A stretch of DNA of 47,636 nucleotides from Microcaldota archaeon (GCA_021827925.1 JAKATZ010000018.1:1-47636), one strand, 5' to 3'. Counted from the stretch's first letter, positions 27,140 to 37,308 are shown. Numbers and translations are program-made. Notes: generated from the sequence alone by a model not told the origin.

Positions 27140-28119
27140 TGAAGTTCGAATACTCAGCAGGCGCGTTCATCTATAGGTATCTTGAGGGCAAGCGGCTTTT
27201 CCTTTTCATGATAAAGGAGAACGGGGAGTACGACCTTGCCAAAGGGCACATTGAAAAAGGGGAGAACGCAAGAACTGCGGCGCTAAGGGAAGTTAAGGAG
27301 GAGACCGGCATCGAGGTTAAGCTGTTGCCATACTTCTCTGTCAGAACCAAATATTTCTTTAGGGCAGGAAAGGAAAAGATAGTGAAACAGGTCAGGTTCT
27401 TCATATCCATGGTGGAAGGCGCAGATGTTAGCATATCGCATGAGCACAAAGGATACGAATGGCTCGATTACGAATCTGCAATGAGGAAGATCAAATTCAA
27501 GGACCTGCGCAGCGTGCTGGACAAGGTGAACGAGTATATAAACAAGCACGAGGAGATGGCGGAGCTGAACTACAGATACGCAATGCTTCCGAAGGAAACA
27601 ACAGGATGGGAGCTTAGCGTGAAACTAGTTGAAGGAGAGGGGCCCCTTAACGCTAAAGTCATGTTCCTTGGCCAGGCCCCTGGAAGATTTGAGGATGAGA
27701 GGGGAAGGCCGTTTGTAGGCAGAAGTGGAATGCTGCTTGATAAAGAGATGAGAAGAGCGGGAATACGGAGGGGTTCTGTTTACATAACCAGTGTGGTGCA
27801 GTTTTTTCCCCCAAAGAACAGGATGCCTACGGATATGGAGATAGAAGCATGCAGGCCGTTCCTCCTTGGACAGATGAAGATAGTCAAGCCGCAGTTCGTG
27901 ATACTTTTGGGCAACCTCGCCTCATACACAATGCTCGGTGAGGACGAGGTTGAGAAGAACCATGGAAGGATAATCAGGAAGGACGGAGTCACGTACATGG
28001 TTACGTTCCACCCTGCGGCTGCTCTCCGCTTCAAGGAGAAGGAGGCGCTTATGAGAGAGGATTTCTCGTCATTCAGGAAAGAGATCTCTAGCGGTTCGGC
28101 AATAGAAATAAAGAGTTGA
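27139..28119 (+). CDS. Nudix hydrolase fused to family-4-like uracil-DNA glycosylase
   Basis: Nudix box GHIEKGENARTAALREVKEETGI; UDG motifs LGQAPGRFEDERGRPFVGRSG and TFHPAAALR. Confidence 0.9.
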   Translation: MKFEYSAGAFIYRYLEGKRLFLFMIKENGEYDLAKGHIEKGENARTAALREVKEETGIEVKLLPYFSVRTKYFFRAGKEKIVKQVRFFISMVEGADVSISHEHKGYEWLDYESAMRKIKFKDLRSVLDKVNEYINKHEEMAELNYRYAMLPKETTGWELSVKLVEGEGPLNAKVMFLGQAPGRFEDERGRPFVGRSGMLLDKEMRRAGIRRGSVYITSVVQFFPPKNRMPTDMEIEACRPFLLGQMKIVKPQFVILLGNLASYTMLGEDEVEKNHGRIIRKDGVTYMVTFHPAAALRFKEKEALMREDFSSFRKEISSGSAIEIKS

Positions 28120-28143
28120 CGCATCAATATTAAAGGCGTGTGA

Positions 28144-28218
28144 GGGCCCGTAGCTCAGCTTGGTTAGAGCGCTTCTCTGATAAGGAAGAGGCCATGAGTT
28201 CAAATCTCATCGGGCCCA
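28144..28218 (+). tRNA. tRNA-Ile (GAU)
   Basis: Acceptor GGGCCCG/CGGGCCC + A; D-arm GCTC/GAGC; anticodon loop CTGATAA; T-arm ATGAG TTCAAAT CTCAT. Confidence 0.95.
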
Positions 28219-28450
28219 TTTTCAAAAATCGACGACAAAACAGGGGTTCAAAACCAGATTCTGGGCCCGATAATGGAAGCATAGAAAAGGCGGGTTCGGG
28301 ATGCGTTTTGTGTTATCCGAATTTAAAGCGCTGGGTTCCGGATGGTTTCCGTAGGGTGGATCTTAATTTTTACATTTTTCAGACGAGAAAACCGTAACAA
28401 AATCGAAGTATTGCAAAACGTATATTAAAATATTCTGCCATAACAGAGTT

Positions 28451-30058
28451 ATGAAGGTAGGTAATATGAGCAAAACATGGGACACTAAAAAGAAAATACT
28501 GAGACTATTATCTAAGAAGCAGATGACCGCCACTGAGATAAGCAAGGAGCTTGGAGTGGGAATATCAACTGTCAGCGACCATATAGGAGAGCTTGAAAGG
28601 ATCGGCGCAGTGAACAGGATCGATAACCCGTTCATAAAGAAGTGGAAGTATTACAGGACCGATCCGAATTTCAGCGCTAGAAAGTTTATTGATGAAGGAA
28701 TGATCAGAGGAGGAATAGGGAGCAGGATGCCGCAGATCGCGGCGGGTATCGTAATAGCCATGATGGTATTAGGGTTCCTGGCTTTCGGTTTGGGGGGGCT
28801 CTCTGCGAATACAGGAGTACTGCCGGGAAGTATGCTCACGGTAAGAATGACTGATCCGCCCCATGTACCAAACGGCACAACTGCGCTTAACATAAGCTAT
28901 TCATCGCTGCAAGTCCATGAAATAGGGATTGATAATTCTTCTGGGTGGGCAACAAGCAATTCGGGCGGTTCGCTTGACCTGCTATCCATCATAAATTCAA
29001 GCGAGGTTATAGGGGAGGCGCCAGTGCCTGCGAATGCCGTAGTTGACGCGGTTAGATTCAACATAACGTCAGCGCAAATGACAGTCAACGGCAGCACGTA
29101 TAACGTGATAGTGCCTGGAGGCGAGATTACGGCAAGGCTATCGGAACGGAGCAGGGTGAACGGCTCTTCTAGCGTATTGATAGATTTTTCACCCACCGTA
29201 GCAGGCATATACACTGACAATTCGACGATATTTGTAATGGTGCCTTCAGTAAAGGCAGTTATAGTTGGGGGAGGTGGAGAAAAAGTTGGGTCGCGGTCTG
29301 AACTGAACAGTAGCACAGAAGGGATATTAGGATCGGTGCGTGGCGGCATGAGCATCTCGGAGGCATCGCTGCAGGAAAACGGGAACATTACGAACATCTC
29401 TGTGACAGTTATGAACGATGGCAGGAAGCCTGTTGATGTGAAGCACATCATGGTATATGGCAGCGAGGGAGTCTTTGTTTCCGAAGGGACTGCGGGAACC
29501 AACTCAATACTGAATGAAAACATGAGACCGCTTCCTGGCGCCGGATTAGGAAAAAATGCGGGAAATGGAAGTGTGTTTCTGAACCTCACAGTCGCTGGTG
29601 AGACTGATGGGGCAGGATATCTTCACTCCGGACAGCGTAATGGTACGCCGTTCTCCGCAGGCAATGAAGTCGGCATTTTCGGGAACGGACTTGGCACGGA
29701 AATGAAGATGCATGGAATGCGTATGGTTGAAGTGCATTCGGGAGGCGTAGCTAACGGGTCGGGTGGATCGATAGACAGGAAGCTGCTCGGCCAGGGAGAG
29801 ATGGCAGACAGGATGAGGTCGCTGCTTTTCGTCGTAGGAAGCAATGGAAGCCTGGAGCTTCCGTCAGACATCTCAGGAATTAACAGCGGGGGATATCTGA
29901 TAGCACCGAATGGATCGGCCACATTCAGGTACAGCGGGGAGATTTCATATGCCGGAGGAAAGATAGCAGTTAACTTCGTGCCAGGTACTGAATACACTGT
30001 AAGCGTGCAGGGGGAGGAGGATGCGGGCGCATCGGCGCTCGTCAATGCTACCGGATGA
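28451..30058 (+). CDS. Membrane-anchored winged-HTH protein with extracytoplasmic DUF4382-like domain
   Basis: TATEISKELGVGISTVSDHIGELERIGAV wHTH; single TM IAAGIVIAMMVLGFLAFGLGGL; exterior LTVRMTDPP...VPSVKAVIV pattern. Confidence 0.7.
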   Translation: MKVGNMSKTWDTKKKILRLLSKKQMTATEISKELGVGISTVSDHIGELERIGAVNRIDNPFIKKWKYYRTDPNFSARKFIDEGMIRGGIGSRMPQIAAGIVIAMMVLGFLAFGLGGLSANTGVLPGSMLTVRMTDPPHVPNGTTALNISYSSLQVHEIGIDNSSGWATSNSGGSLDLLSIINSSEVIGEAPVPANAVVDAVRFNITSAQMTVNGSTYNVIVPGGEITARLSERSRVNGSSSVLIDFSPTVAGIYTDNSTIFVMVPSVKAVIVGGGGEKVGSRSELNSSTEGILGSVRGGMSISEASLQENGNITNISVTVMNDGRKPVDVKHIMVYGSEGVFVSEGTAGTNSILNENMRPLPGAGLGKNAGNGSVFLNLTVAGETDGAGYLHSGQRNGTPFSAGNEVGIFGNGLGTEMKMHGMRMVEVHSGGVANGSGGSIDRKLLGQGEMADRMRSLLFVVGSNGSLELPSDISGINSGGYLIAPNGSATFRYSGEISYAGGKIAVNFVPGTEYTVSVQGEEDAGASALVNATG

Positions 30059-30193
30059 CGGGTACATGAAGGAGGGCATGCAGTTTCATTAGCATGCCTT
30101 CCTCGCACCTGCGGCCCGGGCCAGGAATGGGTGCATCTATACAATCACACAACCCTTAATAAAATTCCTTTTTCATAAGTATCCTGAAGATAC

Positions 30194-31951
30194 ATGAATG
30201 TAAGAATCGGCTCACTTGAATACTTCAAGAAGTGGCTTGTACTGGGAGTACTCATAGGCGTCGTCGCAGGAGTAGGGGCGCTTGTGTTTTATTATGCGAT
30301 AATATACGCACAGGCGCTTTTCCTCGGGGGCATTGCGGGAACGCAGCTGCCGAATCCACTCAGCGAGGGAGGGCAGTCGTACATTCCAGGAAATTACATG
30401 CTTGTGCCGCTCTCGATAATAATCGGCGGCCTTTTCTCCGGGTTTCTCGTTTACAAATTCGCGCCGGAAGCTGAAGGGCATGGAACAGACGCCATGATAG
30501 ACGCATTCCATAACAAGGGAGGGAAGATACGCAGGAGGGTTCCGATAATAAAAACCATAGCGTCTGCGCTGACCATAGGCTCGGGTGGCAGCGCAGGCAG
30601 AGAGGGCCCCACCGCTCAGATCGCAGCAGGAATAGGATCTGCGCTCTCGGATATCTTTAGGCTTGATGAAAAAGACAGGAGGATAGCTGTCCTTGTAGGC
30701 ACGGGAGCAGGAATAGGCACGATATTCAAAGCTCCGATGGGAGGAGCGTTGCTAGCGGTTGAAGTCCCTTACAAGAGGGATTTTGAGACAGGGGCGCTTT
30801 TCCCTGCCATTGTGGCAAGCGCGATAGGCTATTCAATTTTCGGATACATTGTTGGCTTCCAGCCGATATTCGGATACTATCTTGGAGCGTTCAGCCCGTT
30901 CAACCTGCCTCTTTACGCCATACTGGGAATCGCGGCAGGAACGTTTGTCATATTTTATGTCAAGGTCTTCTATTTCGTGCAGAACAGATTCAAAACACTT
31001 AGAATAAGCAATTATTTCAAACCAGCGATAGGCGCGGCTTTTGTCGCAGTCATTGCGCTTGCCTTTCCTGAAGTGATGGGCGTAGGATACGGATGGATGC
31101 AGGTTTTGCTCAGCGGAAATCTTAATGCACTTCCGACTTTCGGACTGCCGCTCGTCGCAATGTTGATACTGCTCCCGTTCGCGAAAGTCTTCGCAACCTC
31201 GTTTACAATAGGATCCGGAGGATCAGGAGGGGTTTTTGCGCCGGGAATACTGATAGGCGCATCATTAGGGCTGCTTTTCGGTCTGCTATTCAACCATTTT
31301 CTGCCGATCGTGGCAGTGTCTGTGACTCCTTTCGTTATAATAGGCGCCCTTGCATTTATGGGTGCTGCAGGGAAGATACCAATGTCGGTGCTGCTTATGG
31401 TTACGGAGATGACAGGCAGCCTGCAGCTTCTCCCTGCTGCGATGGTAGCAGTGGCTCTGTCGTACCTCTTCTCAGGCCAGAACACCATATACAGATCGCA
31501 GGTAATGCAAAGATCCGATTCGCCTGTGCATAAGTACGATTACAATGTGCCGCTTCTGGAGAATATCAGGATAGCGGATCTTGTGCTCAGGGACATTTCG
31601 CTGAGGCCCGACGATACGGTGAGATACGCAAAGAGGAAGATGCTCGCTATCGGAGCGTCTGAGCTTCCGGTAGCAGCAAAGGGCAGGTTGCTTGGCAAGA
31701 TATCGCTTGCAGCTATAAGCGGCACAAAGGGATCGGTGAGGATAGCCCACCTTAAGGAGAAACGGGTCGAGAGTGTCGATTACGAAGGCAATTCTATGGA
31801 GGCGATGGATGCGATGGTGAGGAACGGATCCACCTGGGTGCCTGTCGTCTCAGGCAAGAAATACATCGGCTGCGCAACACTTAGATGCGTAGAAACGCAG
31901 TACAAGAAAATAGTCAAGGGCACGGATATGGGAGAAAAACGCGCAGCATGA
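30194..31951 (+). CDS. ClC-family chloride channel/transporter with CBS domains
   Basis: GSGGSAGREGPTAQIAAGIGS, GTIFKAPMGGALLAVEV, GSGGSGGVFAPGILIGA; C-terminal CBS-like region. Confidence 0.92.
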   Translation: MNVRIGSLEYFKKWLVLGVLIGVVAGVGALVFYYAIIYAQALFLGGIAGTQLPNPLSEGGQSYIPGNYMLVPLSIIIGGLFSGFLVYKFAPEAEGHGTDAMIDAFHNKGGKIRRRVPIIKTIASALTIGSGGSAGREGPTAQIAAGIGSALSDIFRLDEKDRRIAVLVGTGAGIGTIFKAPMGGALLAVEVPYKRDFETGALFPAIVASAIGYSIFGYIVGFQPIFGYYLGAFSPFNLPLYAILGIAAGTFVIFYVKVFYFVQNRFKTLRISNYFKPAIGAAFVAVIALAFPEVMGVGYGWMQVLLSGNLNALPTFGLPLVAMLILLPFAKVFATSFTIGSGGSGGVFAPGILIGASLGLLFGLLFNHFLPIVAVSVTPFVIIGALAFMGAAGKIPMSVLLMVTEMTGSLQLLPAAMVAVALSYLFSGQNTIYRSQVMQRSDSPVHKYDYNVPLLENIRIADLVLRDISLRPDDTVRYAKRKMLAIGASELPVAAKGRLLGKISLAAISGTKGSVRIAHLKEKRVESVDYEGNSMEAMDAMVRNGSTWVPVVSGKKYIGCATLRCVETQYKKIVKGTDMGEKRAA

Positions 31952-32247
31952 GTGATGCGGTGGAGGTCATACTTATTGTTCACGGTTTTGTGCAGGGAGT
32001 AGGATACAGGAGTTTGGTGAGGATCGCTGCGGAAAGGAATGGGATAAGAGGCAGGGTAATGAACCTTAGTGATGGAAGCGTCGAGATAGTTGCCATAGGA
32101 GGGGCAGGTTCCATTAAGCGCTTCGAGAAGGAGATCGATGTGAGCATGAAGAACGGGCCGCAGGTGATGCGCATTGAGAGGTCAGTAAGGAATAGAAGCA
32201 TGTCCAGATGCCCAGTGAGCGGATTCAGAGTGGAAGGAGAGGAATGA
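31948..32247 (+). CDS. Acylphosphatase
   Basis: VHGFVQGVGYRSLVRIAAERNGIRGRVMNLSDGSVEIVAIG; ATG overlaps the stop of the ClC gene. Confidence 0.92.
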   Translation: MSDAVEVILIVHGFVQGVGYRSLVRIAAERNGIRGRVMNLSDGSVEIVAIGGAGSIKRFEKEIDVSMKNGPQVMRIERSVRNRSMSRCPVSGFRVEGEE

Positions 32248-33561
32248 TCATACGGAGTGCTCGCTCTTCAGGCGCGGCACTATGGCAGAATATTTACCTG
32301 AAAGGGATTTTGCGAATTCGTGCGATTTTGCCTCTTCGCCATGCACCACGAAGATCTTCTCGAGATCCTCAATCTTGCTTACGAAGCTTGAGAGCTGGCT
32401 TCTGTCTGCGTGGGCGGAGAGGCGGTACTGCTCCACAGAGAGCTTTATCTCTACGCTGCGATTGCCGATGCTTATCTTCTTCGCCCCTTCGATCATCTCC
32501 CTGCCGCGAGTGCCGTCTGCCTGGTAGCCCACGAATATTATCTTGTTTCCTTCAGTACCGGAAAGGCGCTCGAGGTACTTTAGTATCGGCCCGCCGGTGA
32601 GCATTCCGCTGGTAGCGACAACTATCCCCGATGTGTTCTCGGATATTATCTTCCTGCGCTGTTGCGTCGTATCCACGGCCACAAAATTCTTGCTCTTGAA
32701 CGGATCGTCATCGTTCATCAGTATGCGCCTCTGGAGCTCCTCCCTGCAGTATATGACGTTATGCCTGTGGATCCTCATGGCCTTGTTCACCATGCCGTCA
32801 GTGTAGATTGGCACTTCAGGCAGTGCGCCCGACTTCATGTAATCATCGAGTATTAGGAGTATCTCCTGGGCCCTCCCGACACCGAAGCTCGGCATCAGGA
32901 CCTTGCCTCCGGAGTCAAGCGTCTCTTTTATGCTTGCAGTCATCGCGCCAAGGGTTACCTTCTCCGGAGGAAAGATGTCGGCATCTCCACCATAGGTGCT
33001 CTCCGTTATGAGTGTGTTGGCACGTATCCCTTCGGTCTGTGCCCCGTCCAGCAGCCTGGTCTTCCTGAAGTTCACATCCCCGGTGTATATGGCAGTTTCT
33101 TTACCATCACTGACCTCGACCATCGCGCTGCCGAGAATGTGCCCGGCGTGGAGGAACCTCACTGTAAAATCCTTTATCTTGATTTTGGAGCCGTACTCGG
33201 CAATGGCGATATGTTTCTGCAGCCCCTGCATGCAGTCCTTTGAGACGTTATCCGGCTCCGATATCTTCAGGTAGTCATTGACCAGGATGTTGACAAGCTC
33301 CGAAGTCGGTTTTGTGGCGTACGTCTTGTTCTGATATCCTTCGGAATATATGTGTGGCAGATAAGCCGAATGATCGAGATGCGCATGGGAGAGGAATATC
33401 CCGTCTATGCTACCAAGATCATCGTCGCCTATCAGCGGGTACTCCTCCTTTTCATTGCCTATCTTGACTCCTGCGTCGAGAAGTATCCTGCTATCTCCGC
33501 TCTCTAGCATTATGCAGCTCCTGCCGACCTCGGCAGCTGCACCGAAAAAGGAGACTCTCAA
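32248..33561 (-). CDS. Metallo-beta-lactamase/beta-CASP RNase (aCPSF-like)
   Basis: LSHAHLDHSAYLP, LHAGHILGSAMVEV, IYTGDVNF, TESTYGG, MPSFGVGRAQEILLIL, ATSGMLTGGP, HADRSQL. Confidence 0.92.
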   Translation of the reverse strand: MRVSFFGAAAEVGRSCIMLESGDSRILLDAGVKIGNEKEEYPLIGDDDLGSIDGIFLSHAHLDHSAYLPHIYSEGYQNKTYATKPTSELVNILVNDYLKISEPDNVSKDCMQGLQKHIAIAEYGSKIKIKDFTVRFLHAGHILGSAMVEVSDGKETAIYTGDVNFRKTRLLDGAQTEGIRANTLITESTYGGDADIFPPEKVTLGAMTASIKETLDSGGKVLMPSFGVGRAQEILLILDDYMKSGALPEVPIYTDGMVNKAMRIHRHNVIYCREELQRRILMNDDDPFKSKNFVAVDTTQQRRKIISENTSGIVVATSGMLTGGPILKYLERLSGTEGNKIIFVGYQADGTRGREMIEGAKKISIGNRSVEIKLSVEQYRLSAHADRSQLSSFVSKIEDLEKIFVVHGEEAKSHEFAKSLSGKYSAIVPRLKSEHSV

Positions 33562-34269
33562 TCAAGCACCGCTGTCTTTGGGCTTATCCTCCTTCCTATC
33601 TTTTATTACGGCTATATCGGCAAGGCTTATCTCCATCGGCTTCTTTTCCTGGATAGGATGCCTTACCATAGGGCCAGGGCGCCTCCTCTCCGTAGCATTC
33701 ATCCGTCTAAGCCTTGAGTAGAGATCGTCAAGTTTCAACTCTATGCCCTTCAGCTGTTCTGATGTATCGTCAATCCTTTTTGTGAGCTCTGCTATGTCAT
33801 TGGCAATGTACTCGGCCTTCCTCCTGAGCCTGTAGCTCTTTATCGCTTCCTCGAGCTCGGCATCCACCTCGCTCTTCTTGCGTATCAGGTCCTTCTCAGC
33901 CTCCAGGGTGTAAGCCTCAGTTGCTATTCTGAATTCAAGCCGCTCCTTCCTGCGGCGCAGGAAGCCAATGTTCTTGGTGCTCTTCTGGCTCATTTCGGAG
34001 AGCTTCTTCGTTGCCTCCTGCTCCGCCAGTTTGTATGCCAGCCTCTGCCGGTATCGCCTTACGCTCTCAATTAGAATGGACTTTTTGCGCCTCTCCGCGT
34101 CGATCTCCCCTGATAGGAGATTCCTCTCGCTCTCCTCTTTTGTGAGCTCCTTCGCAGGCGCCTTCTTCTGTTCCTCTTGCTTCACAGGTGCGGGAGCCTT
34201 CGGTTCCACGACTTTAGGAACGCGCTCAGAAGGCTTAGCCACTGCCCCTATCTCCGGACCCGCCTCCAC
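33562..34269 (-). CDS. Coiled-coil protein
   Basis: Long charged heptad-like region after a Pro/Lys/Glu-rich N-terminus. Confidence 0.65.
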   Translation of the reverse strand: MEAGPEIGAVAKPSERVPKVVEPKAPAPVKQEEQKKAPAKELTKEESERNLLSGEIDAERRKKSILIESVRRYRQRLAYKLAEQEATKKLSEMSQKSTKNIGFLRRRKERLEFRIATEAYTLEAEKDLIRKKSEVDAELEEAIKSYRLRRKAEYIANDIAELTKRIDDTSEQLKGIELKLDDLYSRLRRMNATERRRPGPMVRHPIQEKKPMEISLADIAVIKDRKEDKPKDSGA

Positions 34270-34317
34270 CGCGGTCGCTTCTTCCCCAATTTCTTTGTTA
34301 TCAGTCAGTAAATCGCC

Positions 34318-35478
34318 TTAAGCTGCCAAGACTAGATTGTAAACATCGAGAAGCTTGTCTGTCACTTTCTCTTTTGAAAACTCCTTCGCTGTTTCCAGTG
34401 CGTTGTTAATATATGCATCGGTATTATTTAAAACCTTTTCTATCTTCTCCGCACATGCTATATAATCACCGGGCCTGAACTTCTCGCCGTTCTTCCCGCT
34501 CTTTATGAGCTCCTTCAGGGCGAGGTAGTTCGCTCCGACAACAGGCTTGCCCGACGCCATAGCTTCAAGCGATACTATGCCCTGCGTCTCGAATGTGGAT
34601 GGCAGACAGAGCGCGTCTGCAGCGGCGTAGAGTTTCGGCAGCTGCCTCCTGCTCACGCTTCCGGTGAATATCACATTCTTCTGAAGACCTAGCCTTCGTG
34701 CCATGCCCTTGTAGTAAGCTTCGGAGGGGCCTGCGCCGCCTACGACAAATCGTATATCCTTCCTCTTCCTCGTTATCTTCGAAGCCGCCCTGAGCATAAC
34801 GTCTATCCTTTTTTCCCTGCTGAGCCTGCCGAGGTAGAGGACCATCTTCTCGCCGTCTCGCATGCCGAGGCTCTCACGCATGGCTTCCCCTGAGACGCGC
34901 CCGTTAAATACCTTGAGGTCTACGCTGTTAGGCACAACACTTACGTTCTCGATGCCGTATCGCTGCAGCATGCCCATTATCGCATGTGAGGGTGCAGTAG
35001 TAGCGTTACACTTCCTGTAGAAGAACTTGACGTACTTCAGTAGGTACCTGCTGGTGAACCTCTTGAGCTGCTTGTTCTTCGGATAATATGCCTTGATCAC
35101 TTCCCTGTTGTTTATAAGAGTATGGTATGATCCTACAAGCGGATACTTCTGAACCTTCGAACTGACAAGTGCTGCGAAGCCCATTATGAAAGGCGTGTGT
35201 GCATGCAGAAGATCTATCTCGAGGGATTTCAGCTTATTCATCGAATTGTACGGGAATAGGGCAAGAGAGTACTGTGGATATGGCCTGAACTCGAGTCCAG
35301 GATAAAGGAATACCCTGCTCTCCGGATGGCTGCTACCCCTGGTTATGTTCCTGCTGCCGAACAGATATACCTTGTGCCCCCTGCGTTCCAGCTCGCTCCT
35401 GAAATTAAGTATAGAAGTTACTACGCCATCGACTGCAGGAAGATAAGTGTCGGTATAGAATGCGATGTTCAGGCCCAA
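34318..35478 (-). CDS. GT4-type glycosyltransferase
   Basis: FYTDTYLPAVDGVVTSILNF, LYLGRLSREKRIDVMLRAA, PSTFETQGIVSLEAMASGKPVVG. Confidence 0.9.
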   Translation of the reverse strand: MGLNIAFYTDTYLPAVDGVVTSILNFRSELERRGHKVYLFGSRNITRGSSHPESRVFLYPGLEFRPYPQYSLALFPYNSMNKLKSLEIDLLHAHTPFIMGFAALVSSKVQKYPLVGSYHTLINNREVIKAYYPKNKQLKRFTSRYLLKYVKFFYRKCNATTAPSHAIMGMLQRYGIENVSVVPNSVDLKVFNGRVSGEAMRESLGMRDGEKMVLYLGRLSREKRIDVMLRAASKITRKRKDIRFVVGGAGPSEAYYKGMARRLGLQKNVIFTGSVSRRQLPKLYAAADALCLPSTFETQGIVSLEAMASGKPVVGANYLALKELIKSGKNGEKFRPGDYIACAEKIEKVLNNTDAYINNALETAKEFSKEKVTDKLLDVYNLVLAA

Positions 35479-35482
35479 AAAG

Positions 35483-35878
35483 TCACAGTTTTACGGCTTC
35501 CCCTCCGGCAGCCTTTATCCTCTCTTCGGCCTTCTTTGAGAAAGCGGACGCCTTTACATGCACAGCTCTTGAGATCTTCCCGCCTCCGAGTACCTTGTAC
35601 CCGGGCATTTCCAGAGTAAGCTTCCCGTCGGAAGAGCTCGATGCCCTTGCTTCTATCGCATCCAGGTTTATTTCCTTAAGCTTGTCCTTCTTCCAGGGGC
35701 TGAAGCCGACGCTGCCTACACGCTCCTTCTCATACTTGACAGTGTGAGTGAACTTGTGCTTTATGCCCCCTTTGCCCGTACCTCCCCTGCTTCCTGCGCC
35801 TCGCCTATTCTTGATGTTTCCAGCTCCCCAGCTTCTTGCGCCGAGATACTTCCTCTCTTTTTTTATCCTGATAACCAT
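35483..35878 (-). CDS. Ribosomal protein uL15
   Basis: GAGNIKNRRGAGSRGGTGKGGIKHK; KVLGGGKISRAVHVKASAFSKKAEERIKAAGG. Confidence 0.93.
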   Translation of the reverse strand: MVIRIKKERKYLGARSWGAGNIKNRRGAGSRGGTGKGGIKHKFTHTVKYEKERVGSVGFSPWKKDKLKEINLDAIEARASSSSDGKLTLEMPGYKVLGGGKISRAVHVKASAFSKKAEERIKAAGGEAVKL

Positions 35879-35889
35879 GAATATGCACC

Positions 35890-36315
35890 TTACATCATTC
35901 TTTGTATGAGCTCTGCTATCTTCTCTCCCCTGTAGCCTAGGGCACCCTTGTTCGAATACCCGCGCTTTATGCCTTCGTAACCTTTTCTCGGGGGATGCAT
36001 GCGTATCGGAAGGTTTGTCAGCTCCTTGGCGGACTTCTTGCCATCAAGCAGCAGGCGTATATCGTCCGAGGTGGCCTGTAGCTTCTTCCTCTCTACCATC
36101 TCCTGCAACAGTTCCTGCGTGACCTCTCCGTAGGTTATGAAATCGTTGCACTTCGTGATCATGCCTATGTTTGATGGAGTGCCGTATAGCAGCGTCAGGT
36201 TGTTCACTCTCTTTAGATTAAGCCTTGCTAGTGTCTCGTTTATGCTCCTTCTCGTACCTGCGCTTCCCTTGACACGTATTAATGCCAATAACTTATTATC
36301 TATCTTGGCCTTCAT
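35890..36315 (-). CDS. Ribosomal protein uL30
   Basis: LLALIRVKGSAGTRRSINETLARLNLKRVNNLTLLYGTPSNIGMITKCNDFITYGEV. Confidence 0.92.
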   Translation of the reverse strand: MKAKIDNKLLALIRVKGSAGTRRSINETLARLNLKRVNNLTLLYGTPSNIGMITKCNDFITYGEVTQELLQEMVERKKLQATSDDIRLLLDGKKSAKELTNLPIRMHPPRKGYEGIKRGYSNKGALGYRGEKIAELIQRMM

Positions 36316-36486
36316 AAAACACGACCTGTACTACTCATTCTGAATAAAGGTATTTAATCCTATCGCATGTCCTGCGTGATGATTATGGGGCAGTTTAGCC
36401 TCGGCGGGATGCACGCTTACTATTCCCAAGAAACCATAAATACCTTTTGATGTATAAGGTAATGGGTGTTTTGAATAAGAGCCCCG

Positions 36487-37266
36487 ATGCTTCTGAGCAC
36501 TGCAGCGCTGATGCTTCTCTTTCTGGGCAGCATGTCTGCTTATTACAATGTCACTTACCTCAATACTACGCTAATACTGAACAAGAACCAGAGCGCTCAG
36601 GTCATAGAGAATATCGGGATATACGTAAGCAACGCTTCTGTAAGTCAGTACATAGCCAGTAGGGGCGCTTTCGGCCTCGGGCTCGCGGACTGGCAAAGAC
36701 TCATATCCAGCACAGAAATAGTCGAGCACATAGTCAATGCCGGTCACAGTCCTTACGACTTCAAGTTCCTCCCGGGGCCGCTCTCCAACATAGGCAATGG
36801 CGGATACGCGATCCTGACGATGAATTATTATGTCAATAACGTAACTACAGTAAAGAACATAGCGCCGAGGAAGTTCGAATACACATTCAACAACAGCGTG
36901 TTCAATTTCGAGAATACTGCGAGCGGGCAGGTGCTGCCTGCGAATACAAAGCTGAACCTTATAACACCGGCAGGGGCCCATGCAGTTTCCCTTTACCCTC
37001 TACCCGACTCGCCTCCGCCGAACTTTCTAGGCAATTACACCAACGCTACAGAATTTTCATGGTACACCGAAGAGCCGCTCTCAAAGTTCTCGTTCAGCTA
37101 CATAGTTTCTGAATCGCTGCAGGATGAGGTCGTAGCTTATTTCTCAAGGTTGTACGACGCCTACTCCGGGCAGATGTACGCGATCCTGATAATCGCGGTG
37201 GTGCTCATACTCGTGTACCTTTACCTTAAATCCGGAAGTGGCAGCGTGTTTGAAGCGCGCAGATGA
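36487..37266 (+). CDS. Surface protein with N-terminal signal and C-terminal TM anchor
   Basis: LLSTAALMLLFLGSMSAYY N-terminus; MYAILIIAVVLILVYLYLKSG C-terminal TM; N-x-S/T sequons. Confidence 0.65.
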   Translation: MLLSTAALMLLFLGSMSAYYNVTYLNTTLILNKNQSAQVIENIGIYVSNASVSQYIASRGAFGLGLADWQRLISSTEIVEHIVNAGHSPYDFKFLPGPLSNIGNGGYAILTMNYYVNNVTTVKNIAPRKFEYTFNNSVFNFENTASGQVLPANTKLNLITPAGAHAVSLYPLPDSPPPNFLGNYTNATEFSWYTEEPLSKFSFSYIVSESLQDEVVAYFSRLYDAYSGQMYAILIIAVVLILVYLYLKSGSGSVFEARR

Positions 37267-37308
37267 CGCACGCGGTTTTGTAAGCATTGCCGGCCTTGAG
37301 GGAGACAT

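Noticed and set aside
28897-29589. 230-aa minus-strand ORF
   Set aside because: Antisense to the HTH-DUF4382 gene.
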